Source: Verrucomicrobiota bacterium (GTDB lineage: Bacteria > Verrucomicrobiota > Lentisphaeria > JABSQK01 > JAJFLO01). From it: a stretch of 52,518 bases of DNA. Location: positions 1 through 52,518 of the forward strand of contig JAJFLO010000574.1 of assembly GCA_021772675.1 (NCBI GenBank), in the 5' to 3' direction. Made by a program: the position numbers and the translations under genes. The notes beneath the pieces were generated by a model that made no database searches, was not told the DNA's origin, and saw nothing but the letters and a program-made list of their open reading frames with translations. This document shows positions 17,039 to 27,034 of this stretch, piece by piece. Positions within the stretch are counted from its first letter, which is position 1, and every line of letters begins with the position of its first letter.

Positions 17039-18169
17039 GTGTCTACAAATTTTTGTTTAGATTTAAATTCTGCTTATAATCAGGGTCTCGATCCAGGTGC
17101 TGACCTGAATTGTTATACTGAAATATTGCGAGGAAAACAGGATTTATCACCTGTAGAAGCCATTAGCGCCATGAAGCTTCTGATGTCTGGCGAGGTTTCC
17201 GAATTACATCAGAAAGAGTTCTTGCTTGCAATGCAGGACAAGCAAGTGTCTATCAATGAGTTAGCTGCTTTTGCATTTTATGTCCGAAGGGTCGCAGAAA
17301 AAATCCCTATTGATGTGGATTGGTCAAAAAGCGGCAATGTTCTGGGTGATACTTGTGGTACCGGTGGTGGAACTGTATCAACATTTAATGTATCCACTTC
17401 CATTATGTTTATTTTGGCCGCTGCCGGAATTATCGTGGCAAAACATGGTAATAGGTCCATCACTTCAAAATGTGGCAGTGCCGACGTTTTAGAAGCTTTA
17501 GGTGTTAATATTAGTCAATCCCCTGAAGCCGTAGGCAAATGCATATCGAACATCGGTGTAGGTTTTATTTTTGCTCCAAATTTCCATAAGTCGTTTAGGC
17601 ATGTGCAGAATGTTCGAAGGCAAATCTCTGGGCAAACGGTTTTTAATATCCTTGGACCGTTATGTAATCCAACCTTTTACCCTGAAGATATTGTTCCGGC
17701 GTGTCAGGTTTTAGGTGTCTTTGCTCCTCATTTGATTGAGAAAATAGCAGAAGTTTTGAAACGGTTAAACGTGAAACGGGCGTTAGTAGTCCATGGATTT
17801 GACCGAGTTACTCAGGGTGGCATGGATGAGATTTCGATAACTGGAGAGACAACCGTTTCTGAAATTAACATAGATGGTAATATTCAACGCTACTCCATCT
17901 CACCAGCAGACTTTGGAATCAGAGCGGAAAATGCCTCAGAATTAAAAGGCGGAAATGCTATTGAGAATGCGGAAATTATCAGAAATCTTCTCAAAAATGA
18001 AGATCGTGGCCCTAAACGAGATTTGATGCTGATTAATGCTGCTGCCGGATTGTATATTTGCGGAAAAGCTGACAATATAAGTGACGGAATGAAAATTGCA
18101 AAGGAGCTTGTTGGCAGCGGCAAGGCCTTCCAAAAAATGGAAGAACTTATTGCATTTTCTAATGCTTAA
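17039..18169 (+). CDS. trpD: Anthranilate phosphoribosyltransferase
   Basis: Second step of tryptophan synthesis, joining anthranilate to phosphoribosyl pyrophosphate. It is 376 residues from a GTG at 17039, with TTAGGG shortly upstream. The PRPP-binding GDTCGTGGGTVSTFNVST is at about 102-119, KHGNRSITSKCGSADVLEALG at about 139-159 and a VHGFDRVTQGGMDEIS segment near 250. It is longer than typical 330-345-residue enzymes, mainly at the N-terminus. It stands alone after two tRNA genes, about 24 kb from trpCBA. An R2 element lies 30 bases after the stop. Confidence 0.95.
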   Translation: MSTNFCLDLNSAYNQGLDPGADLNCYTEILRGKQDLSPVEAISAMKLLMSGEVSELHQKEFLLAMQDKQVSINELAAFAFYVRRVAEKIPIDVDWSKSGNVLGDTCGTGGGTVSTFNVSTSIMFILAAAGIIVAKHGNRSITSKCGSADVLEALGVNISQSPEAVGKCISNIGVGFIFAPNFHKSFRHVQNVRRQISGQTVFNILGPLCNPTFYPEDIVPACQVLGVFAPHLIEKIAEVLKRLNVKRALVVHGFDRVTQGGMDEISITGETTVSEINIDGNIQRYSISPADFGIRAENASELKGGNAIENAEIIRNLLKNEDRGPKRDLMLINAAAGLYICGKADNISDGMKIAKELVGSGKAFQKMEELIAFSNA

Positions 18170-18199
18170 TTCTAAATCAGAGACCGTTTCTAATGCGGC

Positions 18200-18384
18200 T
18201 AACCCAGATTTCTCACAATGCTTCTATTACAAAAGCGTATATCAGTTATATTAAAAGTCTTAACTTGTCTCGCGAACTCAATGTGTCTTTCTGCTGTCCA
18301 GCAGAATCATTCGCTCGTCTACGTTACACTGAATATAGGCAATCTAAGCCTTCTCGCCACAAAGTTTGTGAGAAAACCGGGCTA
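18200..18384. mobile_element. R2: MITE-like element, free-standing copy
   Basis: TAACCCAGATTTCTCAC at the left and, as reverse complement of the right, TAGCCCGGTTTTCTCAC. The length is 185 bp with TA on both sides. The internal sequence matches 13006-13194. It lies between the converging trpD and HDOD genes. Confidence 0.9.
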
Positions 18385-18400
18385 ACTATAACGCTGGAAA

Positions 18401-19732
18401 TTATGCAAGTTCTCTTAAGTCTGATGCTGAGAAAAAGAAAGGCAGTTTATTTTTCTCTGATTCCGTATTATTATAATTGATTGTATAGCATTTCCTTCCT
18501 ACTGGAAGTTTTACTGGCAATATTTTATCAAAGATTACCAGAAACTGCCAGCGAATCGGTTCTAATGGTATTTCTTCAGTTTCTGAAATATTGCTTCCCT
18601 TCACATTCTTATTGTCTAATTCACCGTCATTTATTTTATTTTTCGGGTTAAATTTATTTAGAAATCTTAGGATTTTAGTTCCTGTGTCGGTTGGATTGAA
18701 TGGTTCAATGTCCTCATCTTCAATTTCCTCATTCAATTTCTTTTGCTGCATTTTCTCCTGTTCTTCGATAGTTTTTGGATGCAGTATGTCAACTTTATAT
18801 CCTAACATTTCTAAAATACTTTTTGAAAGTGGATTTTCATCGGCACTTACCAGAGTTGCTCCTTTTGATAATTTGCGCCGTTTAAATTCGGGTGGATTCT
18901 TTGAAATGCTTTCCAACATCTGTTCACCTCTTCGTGTCATCTCAGGTAATCGTGCTGCATAGTTGTTAAATCTAGATTGGTTTAAGTTGATTCTGGATAG
19001 AATTGACTTAAATGCTGGAATAGTCAATGACGATTTATAATTTTGATCGGTAACAATATTCGAAAATTCGTTTGCTATAAGAATTACGTTTGATAAAGGG
19101 TGACTATATTCTGGATCATGGTGATGACGGATGCCAGCAATAATACTTTTTGGAATATTCCACTTTGACAAAAGCATTTCACTGACTTCATGGCTAGGAT
19201 AGTTACAAATTATTTTCTCATAGTTAAGAATATCATGTGTGCTGTGAGGGGTTGTGAAAAGCTTTGATTTTTCTTGTTTTTGGGAATAAATGATTAACTT
19301 CCCTATATCATGAAGTAACCCCGCAACATAGGCTTCGTCTGGATTAATTTTGACTAAATGGGCAAGTTCTTTGCTAAATTCAGCAACTAGAAATGTATGC
19401 AGCCAAAAATTTGAAATGTTGATGTTCCATAGGTTTAGCTGTTTCGTATGGGAAATTAGAGAACTAGACATCACGACATTGCGTACCATCTTAATACCAA
19501 GGATGTTGATGGCTTTGTCCAAGGTGCCTACCTGGCCTTTAAATCCGAAAAATGATGAATTTGCAAGCCTTAGTATTTGGGCTGTGACACCTTGATCCTG
19601 ACCAATAATTTCGCCAATTTGCTGACTTGTTAAATTTGAATCCAAACTCCTGATGATCTTCATCAGGAGCTGAGGAGGACTTGACAGAACGGAGTTGTCA
19701 AGTAATTTTTTTATATCAATTTGGCGTTCCAA
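18401..19732 (-). CDS. HDOD-domain signalling protein
   Basis: 443 residues from a TTG at 19732. The HDOD domain spans about residues 10-205: PQLLMKIIRSL, then QDQGVTAQILRLANSSFFGF, AINILGIKMVRNVVMSS, a YVAGLLHDIGKLI segment with the HD pair kept, and a HHHDPEYSHPLSNVI segment near 220. HDOD proteins act in regulation; most lack a full HD phosphohydrolase site. The C-terminal 200 residues are charged, low in recognisable motifs and of unknown role. The PAS-like gene upstream ends 18 bases before it, so the two probably form one signalling operon. Confidence 0.85.
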   Translation of the reverse strand: MERQIDIKKLLDNSVLSSPPQLLMKIIRSLDSNLTSQQIGEIIGQDQGVTAQILRLANSSFFGFKGQVGTLDKAINILGIKMVRNVVMSSSLISHTKQLNLWNINISNFWLHTFLVAEFSKELAHLVKINPDEAYVAGLLHDIGKLIIYSQKQEKSKLFTTPHSTHDILNYEKIICNYPSHEVSEMLLSKWNIPKSIIAGIRHHHDPEYSHPLSNVILIANEFSNIVTDQNYKSSLTIPAFKSILSRINLNQSRFNNYAARLPEMTRRGEQMLESISKNPPEFKRRKLSKGATLVSADENPLSKSILEMLGYKVDILHPKTIEEQEKMQQKKLNEEIEDEDIEPFNPTDTGTKILRFLNKFNPKNKINDGELDNKNVKGSNISETEEIPLEPIRWQFLVIFDKILPVKLPVGRKCYTINYNNTESEKNKLPFFFSASDLRELA

Positions 19733-19750
19733 GGTTATATCTCAATACTA

Positions 19751-20455
19751 TTAATTTGTCTGATCCCATAGTATGACAATATGTCCTGCAAAAACTCTCT
19801 TAAAATTAAATGGTGATTTTCGAATTGATAATAGTGGATGGATATTCATTTCGTCTTCATTTTTCTGTATGAATGATGCAATCTTTCCGCTGTAAAGCAT
19901 ATCAATTGGTGCACCTAACGCAGGCATATTGTCTCGGGTTAATATTCGCTTTGCACATAAATTCACTAAGACAACTAGATTCGTGTCATCAATGCCGATC
20001 ACGCCCACTGGTAGCTGATCAATCAATGATTCTCTTAATTCCAGCTGCTGAGCAATAATTCTAATGCGATATGAAAGAGGTTGAAGACACTTTTCAACAA
20101 CTTCATTAAATTGAGAGTTGTTGATTAACGCCTCTCGATTTAATGAGCATATTTCTATGTAATCTTTCGCTCTAAATATTTCGTCCTGTAATTCATTCAC
20201 TTCGGGATTACACGACGAAAATATTCTTTTTTTTACCGCATTAACTGTGCCTGCGTATATGACCTTGGCATCATTATTAATATGACATAATGCTCTTTGA
20301 TTATCGATTACAGCTATATCAACCAAGAACGGGGATAATGTGGTTGGAGATTCAAAGGTAAAATTGGTATGCCAATTATCTCCAATTGCATTGCGTAAAT
20401 TCTGCTCCAGAGTTGTATTCGATAAATCTAAATAAATTTTTACCTGGTTTGGCAT
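19751..20455 (-). CDS. PAS-like sensory protein of unknown function
   Basis: 234 residues. The N-terminal 110 residues resemble a diverged receiver-type fold, with VDIAVIDN in place of the phospho-acceptor strand and VIYAGTV where a strand-4 would sit; this is speculative. The C-terminal part (about 130-230) looks like a PAS domain: ELRESLIDQLPVGVIGIDDTNLVVLVNLCAKRIL, a common form of the PAS N-cap. No kinase or output domain is present, so it likely partners the HDOD protein directly downstream. Confidence 0.6.
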   Translation of the reverse strand: MPNQVKIYLDLSNTTLEQNLRNAIGDNWHTNFTFESPTTLSPFLVDIAVIDNQRALCHINNDAKVIYAGTVNAVKKRIFSSCNPEVNELQDEIFRAKDYIEICSLNREALINNSQFNEVVEKCLQPLSYRIRIIAQQLELRESLIDQLPVGVIGIDDTNLVVLVNLCAKRILTRDNMPALGAPIDMLYSGKIASFIQKNEDEMNIHPLLSIRKSPFNFKRVFAGHIVILWDQTN

Positions 20456-21306
20456 TGTCGTCCATCCATGGACTAAATTGATTTTCCTTAATTAACAGAA
20501 TGTTATTTACAGAAATTAAAAAACTAAATTTAATCCACTTCTCCAATTGTATATGATTTTTATTTATGACTAAAGATAACAAAAAATCCATATCGTTTTG
20601 TAGAAAAATCCTACATGAATTGGATGTTACTAGCAAAACTCTGGAATTTTGATATAAACCTAAATTGTAAAATCCTGCAAGAGGGTCAGTGCAACAATTT
20701 TGGTATAAAAAAATTGCATAAACGCTCGATATATTATCCTGCATGTGAGAGTATGCTTGCACATTTCTGCACCATTTCCCATTATAAAAAGTTAAGCACT
20801 CTGTCACATATTATCTTACGGATTCAGGATAAAAATCGAAAACCATTTGTGAAATCAAACAGGAAACCACTTTTTTGTATATATCGTACATTTGAATAAA
20901 AAATTTATACGAATTTGAAATTTTTGTTAAATTTATTTCAAATATTATTTTATCACAGGGTCAGGCTTAAGCAATGATTGTTCAACTTACTGGGTTTCCG
21001 GGTGGGTGGGTAAAAATTTCAGTTTTGCTGCTCAGCATGAATTGTGAATGAGGGTTCTGAATAAACGTGGGGGTAGTCGGATTATAAATTTATAAAGATC
21101 TGTAGGAAAAACCTGATGTAATGGTTGAAATTTAAAACGTGATCCAAACGGTGTACAAAATGCACATAATTGGGTTTATTGGCTTGACCAAACTCATGAG
21201 AATGATCAGGCTGAAAAGTTAAATTTTTTTGGCGAACAAAAGCTTAAAGTTTATAACTCTGAAGTAATCGCAAAGGTAATTGTCGACCAGTGTTCTCGCG
21301 ATGGAA
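20456..21306. other. 851-bp region without a recognisable gene
   Basis: AT-rich sequence upstream of the PAS-like gene and downstream of sucD. A minus-strand open frame at 20376-20807 overlaps the PAS gene and has no family features. A 64-codon frame without a start (21129-21323, plus) runs into the end of sucD and could be a remnant (it contains HNWVYWLDQTHEND), but I could not place it. No TIR element was found. Confidence 0.4.
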
Positions 21307-22179
21307 TTATGAATTTACTTTAACTGTATTACCTATGTCCGCAGGAGATTCAACAACATGAATACCACATTCTCGCATAATTTTCATTTTTGCGGCTGCA
21401 GACTCGTCAGCTCCACCGACAATGGCGCCTGCGTGTCCCATTCGTCTTCCAGGTGGGGCTGTTCTCCCAGCTATAAATCCGAATACGGGTTTGGAAATAT
21501 TATCTTTAACATATCGTGCGGTTTCAATCTCCATCTGTCCCCCAATTTCTCCAATTACAACGACTGCATCGGTATCGTCGTCTTTTTCGAAAAGACCTAA
21601 TAAATCAATCATATTCGTTCCTATGACTGGGTCGCCACCAATTCCAATACATGTGGATTGACCCAATCCGACGCTAACAAGTTGATGAACCGCTTCATAA
21701 GTTAAGGTGCCAGATTTTGAAATGACACCAATTCTACCTTTTTTCGCGATGAATCCAGGCATAATTCCCGCTTTTGCCTCTTCAGGAGTAAGTAACCCAG
21801 GACAATTAGGGCCGATAAGCCTGACGTTGCATTGTTTGACATATTGGTGAGCATCGACCATGTCATTAACCGGAATGCCCTCGGTGATACATATTATTAA
21901 CTCAATGCCAGCGTACGCAGCTTCTTTAATCGCATTTGCAGCAAACGATGCTGGCACGAAAATTATACTTACATTTGCTCCTGTTTTGGCTCTTGCTTCA
22001 ATGCACTGATTGAAAACGGGTAGTTTTTCGTCAAATACGTATTGTCCACCTTTTCCAGGAGTTACGCCGCCAACGACATTGCCGCCATAATCAAGGCATT
22101 GTTTGGCATGAAACGATCCCTCTGAACCGGTGATCCCCTGAACGATTATTTTTGAATCTTTATTAAGCAATATTGACAT
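21307..22179 (-). CDS. sucD: Succinyl-CoA synthetase (ADP-forming) alpha subunit
   Basis: TCA cycle enzyme that interconverts succinyl-CoA and succinate with ATP or GTP formation. It is 290 residues, the family norm. The CoA-binding fold begins [22 protein letters not shown] (about 11-32); the [20 protein letters not shown] segment is at about 122-141; the phospho-histidine motif is [13 protein letters not shown] (about 244-256). AGGA lies 9 bases upstream of the ATG, and sucC ends 14 bases before it. Confidence 0.97.
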   Translation of the reverse strand: MSILLNKDSKIIVQGITGSEGSFHAKQCLDYGGNVVGGVTPGKGGQYVFDEKLPVFNQCIEARAKTGANVSIIFVPASFAANAIKEAAYAGIELIICITEGIPVNDMVDAHQYVKQCNVRLIGPNCPGLLTPEEAKAGIMPGFIAKKGRIGVISKSGTLTYEAVHQLVSVGLGQSTCIGIGGDPVIGTNMIDLLGLFEKDDDTDAVVVIGEIGGQMEIETARYVKDNISKPVFGFIAGRTAPPGRRMGHAGAIVGGADESAAAKMKIMRECGIHVVESPADIGNTVKVNS

Positions 22180-22193
22180 TATATTTATCCTGA

Positions 22194-23372
22194 CTATTTA
22201 GAAATTGCGACTTCAACTGTTTTCTCGGCGGCTTCATCCAATGAACCTGCGGGAATTATTGAAACTCCCGAAGAGGCCAGGATTTCTTTGGCTTCAACTG
22301 CATTTGTTCCCTCGAGTCTAACAATAACAGGAACATTCAAATCTAATACTTTTACGGCTTCAACAATACCGTTAGCAACTCGATCACAACGAACGATTCC
22401 TCCAAAGATATTTATTAATACTGCTGTGACATTTTTATCAGATAGTATGATACGAAAACCGTTTTTTACTGTCTCTACATTGGCACCACCTCCAACATCT
22501 AGGAAATTGGCAGGTTCGCCGCCCTTTAATTTGATAATATCCATGGTAGCCATCGCTAAACCAGCGCCATTGACCATGCAGCCAACGTTACCGTTCAGTT
22601 TAATGTAATTTAAGTTGAATTTGGATGCTTCAACGTCGGCTGGGTCCTCTTCATTAATATCCCTCATAGTGTCAATGTTCTGCTGTCTGAACAATGCACT
22701 ATCATCAAAACTAAACTTTGCATCAAGAGCAAAAATACGATCATCTTTTGTTAGCACAAGTGGGTTTATTTCAGCCAGCGAAGCATCCGTTTTTACATAT
22801 GACTTATACAAATCTGAAATCACTTTGCACGCTTCCTTTAGTGATTTTCCGGATAATCCAAGAGCCTCTGCAATCCGATAGGTTTGGAATGATTGAATCC
22901 CGAAAATAGGATTAATGGGCTCTTTGATAATTTTATCTGGCGATGTGTGCGCCAGTTCTTCAATTTCCATACCGCCTTCTGCTGAAGCTATTATTACTGG
23001 CTGCGAACTGCTTCTGTCCAATGTTATAGCTAGATAATATTCTTCTGCAATATCAATCGCTTGAGTTATATATAATTTTCTTACTTTTTGCCCCTCTGCT
23101 GAAGTCTGAGGTGTTTGTAATTGCATGCCAAATATTGATTTAGCATTTTCTATTGCAGAACTTAGATTTGGCGAATATTTTACGCCTCCACCTTTTCCTC
23201 GGCCGCCTGCATGAATTTGTGCTTTGACAACTACGGCTTCATTATTCGATTCCTTTTGAATCGTTTCAACAGTCGCTTTTACATCGTCTAGATTATCGAC
23301 CATGTAGCCTAGGGGAACAGGAACACCGTTGGATTTTAAAATTGCCGCGGCTTGATATTCATGGATTTTCAA
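22194..23372 (-). CDS. sucC: Succinyl-CoA synthetase beta subunit
   Basis: 392 residues, normal length. ATP-grasp domain from [20 protein letters not shown], through [18 protein letters not shown] (about 47-64) to EINPLV (about 204) and the nucleotide end. The C-terminal CoA-ligase domain contains [15 protein letters not shown] (about 318-332). The start codon is TTG, 7 bases after a strong GGAGG. It is the first gene of sucCD, and divergent from sucA. Confidence 0.97.
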   Translation of the reverse strand: MKIHEYQAAAILKSNGVPVPLGYMVDNLDDVKATVETIQKESNNEAVVVKAQIHAGGRGKGGGVKYSPNLSSAIENAKSIFGMQLQTPQTSAEGQKVRKLYITQAIDIAEEYYLAITLDRSSSQPVIIASAEGGMEIEELAHTSPDKIIKEPINPIFGIQSFQTYRIAEALGLSGKSLKEACKVISDLYKSYVKTDASLAEINPLVLTKDDRIFALDAKFSFDDSALFRQQNIDTMRDINEEDPADVEASKFNLNYIKLNGNVGCMVNGAGLAMATMDIIKLKGGEPANFLDVGGGANVETVKNGFRIILSDKNVTAVLINIFGGIVRCDRVANGIVEAVKVLDLNVPVIVRLEGTNAVEAKEILASSGVSIIPAGSLDEAAEKTVEVAISK

Positions 23373-24036
23373 AATAAACCTCCACTTGCATATTTGATTA
23401 GAATTAAGCTATTAACGTATATAACTTCAAAATTTTAATTATGAACAATGAAGTTATGTATCTAAAATTCAATGAAATTGAATAAAAATTTACCTATATG
23501 TCCGTTAATAAATTCAACAGATCTACTTTTCATGATCGATTGTACCGCTAAATGGTGAATTTATATTGGGGCCGACCTAATCATACTGCAACGGAAGTTT
23601 GCAACCACATATGTAATTGATTTCTGGTAGATGTTTACCTAATTTTACATTGTTTTTAATAGCAAACTCTAATAATCGTTTCCGGCATGGTATCAATAAT
23701 ATTACCGCAAAAGAATAGGGTCTAACACTAGACGAGGTAATTGATTACACAACAAATAAAACGAGTTTTTATGGAATATTAGAATTGAGTTAACATTATG
23801 AAATAATGAAACTTAACGGTACACAAATTATTTAATGTCAACACTTGATAGGCGATATCAGGTATAGTAGGTTAGCCTGCTTATATTCATAGCTTTAAAA
23901 GTTACGAAATTTGGCGAGAACTATTAAATTAATTATGAACTGATCGAAAGATTGGAAGCAGGATCATGCTAATTTTTGGTCAACGAATGATATTGAAATG
24001 TTCTAACTTTTTTGAAAAGGATATTTTAGGATAACC
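23373..24036. other. 664-bp divergent intergenic region between sucC and sucA
   Basis: It must hold promoters for sucCD and sucA. TATATAACTTCA (23418-23429) and TGAAGTTATGTA (23449-23460) form an almost perfect 12-bp inverted repeat about 45 bases before sucC; it may be an operator or a leader hairpin. A TTGATA and a TATAGT near 23845-23868 are only 12 bp apart, too close for a promoter. No gene or TIR element is evident. Confidence 0.4.
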
Positions 24037-26748
24037 ATGGATAAATTTACTTATTTATCGAATGTAAACGGAAGTTTCATAGATGATTTATACGATCAAT
24101 ATAAGCAAGATCCACAATCGTTGGAGAAGTCTTGGCAACGTTTTTTTGAGGGTGTCGAATTTGCTGCTCAATTATCTGAATCGAATCTAGCAACATTGCG
24201 TGATAAAGAAGCGGCTGTTATGAAACTAATTAACGGCTATCGAGATCGTGGACACCTGTTGGCTAAGACGAATCCTGTTCGACATCGACGTTTTTTCAAA
24301 GCGGATCTTGATCTTAGTCATTTTAATATAACGGATGACGATCTCGACTTGGAATTTGAGGTTGGTCAACAAATACGGATTGGCAGAGCAACGTTAAGAG
24401 AGATTATTTCTCATCTCAATGAAACCTATTGTTCTTCGATTGCTTCGGAATATCGATATATTCCAGATTCCAGAATCAGAATGTGGCTTCACGAACACAT
24501 GGAGCCTAATGCAAATAAGCCTAGTTTCTCGGAAAAGGAAAAGAAGCGAATATTAAATAAATTGGCTGAGGTTTGTGGTTTTGAGAATTTTTTACACGTG
24601 AAATATACTGGGCAGAAACGATTTTCATTGGAAGGCTGCGAGTCGTTTGTTCCTGCGCTAGACCAATTGTTTGAATTAGGTTCAGAATTAGGAGTAAAAG
24701 AATTCGTCATCGGAATGGCGCATCGTGGTCGGTTAAATGTACTCGTAAATTTATTTGGTAAAAGTTTTGAAACCATGTTTTCCGAATTTGAGGGAAGCAC
24801 CCTCGCTGAGCACATAGAAGGTGATGGAGATGTGAAGTATCATCAGGGGCATTCTGCTGATATCGTAACTGATTCTGGGCATCGGGTGCATTTGAGTTTA
24901 ATGGCAAATCCATCTCATCTTGAGGCTGTAGATCCTGTTGTTTTGGGTTCAGTATGGGCAAAAGGTGTAAAGTTATTTAACGATGACTTTAGAAAAATTG
25001 TTCCGGTTTTAATTCATGGTGATGCTGCTGTTGCCGGACAAGGTGTTGTCTACGAAATTGCAAATTTATGCCGATTGGAAGGGTATGCAACCGGAGGAAC
25101 GATACATATCGTCATTAATAATCAAGTTGGTTTTACTGCAAATAACAGGGAAACACGTTCAAGTTTGTATTGCACAGATATTGCAAAAATGATTGAATGT
25201 CCTGTGTTTCACGTCAATGCTGACGACGTAGAGGCTGTTGCGCATGCTGTTTCTTTGGCGATTAAGCTCCGACAGGAATTCGCCATTGATGTTTTTATCG
25301 ACATACTCGGATACAGACGGTTTGGCCATAACGAAGGTGATGACCCAAAATTTACTCAGCCCTTGTTATATAAATCAATTGGGAATCATCCAACAGTTCT
25401 CGAAATTTATTCAAATCGTTTAATTGAGGAAGATGTTATTACCGAAGAAGATGCCGAAAAGATTAAAAAGGATTTTAATCAGGTACTACAGAAAAGCCTT
25501 AAGGATGCCCGTGATAAAAAACCAGTAATTGAAACCAATTACTTGGGTAGAGAATGGAAGCATTTAAGGCGAGCAACAAAAGATGATTTTGAAACGTCAC
25601 CTGAAACAGGTGTCTCCAAATCAATATTGGATAAAATAGCCAAAGGTTTAGCAACTGTACCTAAAGAATTTTCAATTTATCCGAAACTTCGTAAGCTAAT
25701 TGATCAACGTAATAATCTTTACAACGTTGAAAAGACGGTAGACTGGGGGTTAGCAGAAGCCCTGGCATTCGGTTCATTGCTCGTTGGAGGAATTGCGATT
25801 AGATTGTCTGGTCAGGATAGTCGTCGTGGTACCTTTGCTCATCGTCATTCGGTGTTAATTGATGCAAATGACGAATCCAATTTTATTCCGTTAAATCAAA
25901 TTCAGAAGAAGCAAGAACGAATTCATGTTTATAATTCTCACCTTTCTGAATATGGAGTGTTAGGATTTGAGTATGGCTATTCTCTTGCAATGCCTAATGC
26001 ATTGGCAATTTGGGAAGCGCAGTTCGGAGATTTTTCAAATGGGGCTCAAATTATTATTGACCAGTTTATTAGTTCATCAGAATCAAAATGGCAGCGCATG
26101 AGTGGTTTGGTCATGCTGCTTCCTCATGGATATGAAGGACAAGGACCTGAACATTCCAGTGCTAGATTAGGGCGGTATCTGGAACTTTGTGCTGATTTAA
26201 ATTTAATCGTTGTAAATCCAACGACACCAGCGAATTTTTTTCACTTATTGAGACGCCAGATAATTGCCCCTTATCGAAAACCGTTGGTAGTCATGACTCC
26301 CAAAAGTTTGTTGCGACATAAACTCGTTAGATCAGATGTCTCAGAATTAGAGAATGGACAATTCCAAGAGATCATTGATGATAATCAGGTTGACAAGAAA
26401 AAGGTTAAACGAGTTATTTTATGTGCAGGGAAATTATATTATGAACTGCTTGAGAATAAGATTGAGCAGAAGCAACATAACACAGCAATTATTCGAATTG
26501 AGCAATTCTACCCAATCCCGCTGAAACAGGATGTACAACTAATTAAGATGTACGAGCAAGTTAAGGAATGGGTTTGGGTACAGGAAGAACCCGTAAATAT
26601 GGGCGCATGGGATTTTATCAATAAGCGCTTTGGCCAGCAATGCAATCTACGTGTTGTATCGCGGCCTGAATCTGCGAGCCCTGCATCTGGATCATTAATC
26701 GTTCATAACGCAGTACAAAAACAGTTAATTAGTGACGCGTTTAAGTAA
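24037..26748 (+). CDS. sucA: 2-oxoglutarate dehydrogenase E1 component
   Basis: Thiamine-diphosphate enzyme that decarboxylates 2-oxoglutarate and passes the succinyl group to the lipoyl E2. It is 903 residues, normal length. The N-terminal E2-binding helix is present (SFIDDLYDQYKQDPQSLEKSW). The core has FVIGMAHRGRLNVL (about 228-241), GDVKYHQG, LMANPSHLEAVDPVV, VLIHGDAAVAGQGVVYE and the cofactor segment INNQVGFT. The transketolase C-domain follows, with RGTFAHRHSVL near 606 and MLLPHGYEGQGPEHSSAR near 695. AGGA lies 6-9 bases before the ATG. The E2 gene does not follow. Lipoylation of E2 may involve the ligase at 8485. Confidence 0.97.
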   Translation: MDKFTYLSNVNGSFIDDLYDQYKQDPQSLEKSWQRFFEGVEFAAQLSESNLATLRDKEAAVMKLINGYRDRGHLLAKTNPVRHRRFFKADLDLSHFNITDDDLDLEFEVGQQIRIGRATLREIISHLNETYCSSIASEYRYIPDSRIRMWLHEHMEPNANKPSFSEKEKKRILNKLAEVCGFENFLHVKYTGQKRFSLEGCESFVPALDQLFELGSELGVKEFVIGMAHRGRLNVLVNLFGKSFETMFSEFEGSTLAEHIEGDGDVKYHQGHSADIVTDSGHRVHLSLMANPSHLEAVDPVVLGSVWAKGVKLFNDDFRKIVPVLIHGDAAVAGQGVVYEIANLCRLEGYATGGTIHIVINNQVGFTANNRETRSSLYCTDIAKMIECPVFHVNADDVEAVAHAVSLAIKLRQEFAIDVFIDILGYRRFGHNEGDDPKFTQPLLYKSIGNHPTVLEIYSNRLIEEDVITEEDAEKIKKDFNQVLQKSLKDARDKKPVIETNYLGREWKHLRRATKDDFETSPETGVSKSILDKIAKGLATVPKEFSIYPKLRKLIDQRNNLYNVEKTVDWGLAEALAFGSLLVGGIAIRLSGQDSRRGTFAHRHSVLIDANDESNFIPLNQIQKKQERIHVYNSHLSEYGVLGFEYGYSLAMPNALAIWEAQFGDFSNGAQIIIDQFISSSESKWQRMSGLVMLLPHGYEGQGPEHSSARLGRYLELCADLNLIVVNPTTPANFFHLLRRQIIAPYRKPLVVMTPKSLLRHKLVRSDVSELENGQFQEIIDDNQVDKKKVKRVILCAGKLYYELLENKIEQKQHNTAIIRIEQFYPIPLKQDVQLIKMYEQVKEWVWVQEEPVNMGAWDFINKRFGQQCNLRVVSRPESASPASGSLIVHNAVQKQLISDAFK

Positions 26749-27034
26749 AACTAAATCCGAAAGATAAAATGAAGCATGTTGCATAACCATTTGGTTATAG
26801 ATGGATTACATAAAAACTCAACGTGCTCGTTCGTATGCCTGCATATTTCTGCATCATTTTCTATTCCAAAGACATCATATTCGCAGAGCATTTCCAATGT
26901 GGATGCAATTTGTTTTTGAATGGATTGAAGTAAAATCTCTAAAATCAACACACAATTAATCAAGATGTCACGTGATCTTGGATTAATTTTTTAGGATCTA
27001 TTTTAATTTTCGAATACAAGAAGGTAATAAATTT
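26749..27034. other. Non-coding gap between sucA and the giant kinase gene
   Basis: 286 bases. ATAACC (26783-26788) and GGTTAT (26793-26798) form a short hairpin 35 bases after the sucA stop, without a T-run. A minus-strand open frame (26751-26963) has no recognisable features. A 25-base stretch near 26840 resembles one near 20755; it is too short to define a repeat. Confidence 0.35.

Noticed and set aside
20376-20807. Minus-strand open frame of 143 codons upstream of and overlapping the PAS-like gene
   Set aside because: No family features, no ribosome-binding site, Cys- and Asn-rich random-looking composition, and it overlaps the real gene in another frame.
21129-21323. 64-codon plus-strand frame without a start, ending in sucD
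   Set aside because: It reads like protein (HNWVYWLDQTHEND) and might be a remnant, but no relative could be named and the length is within chance.
26751-26963. Minus-strand open frame of 70 codons between sucA and the giant kinase
   Set aside because: No recognisable motif and no start signal; weak local resemblance to sequence near 20755 is too short to support a gene or repeat.
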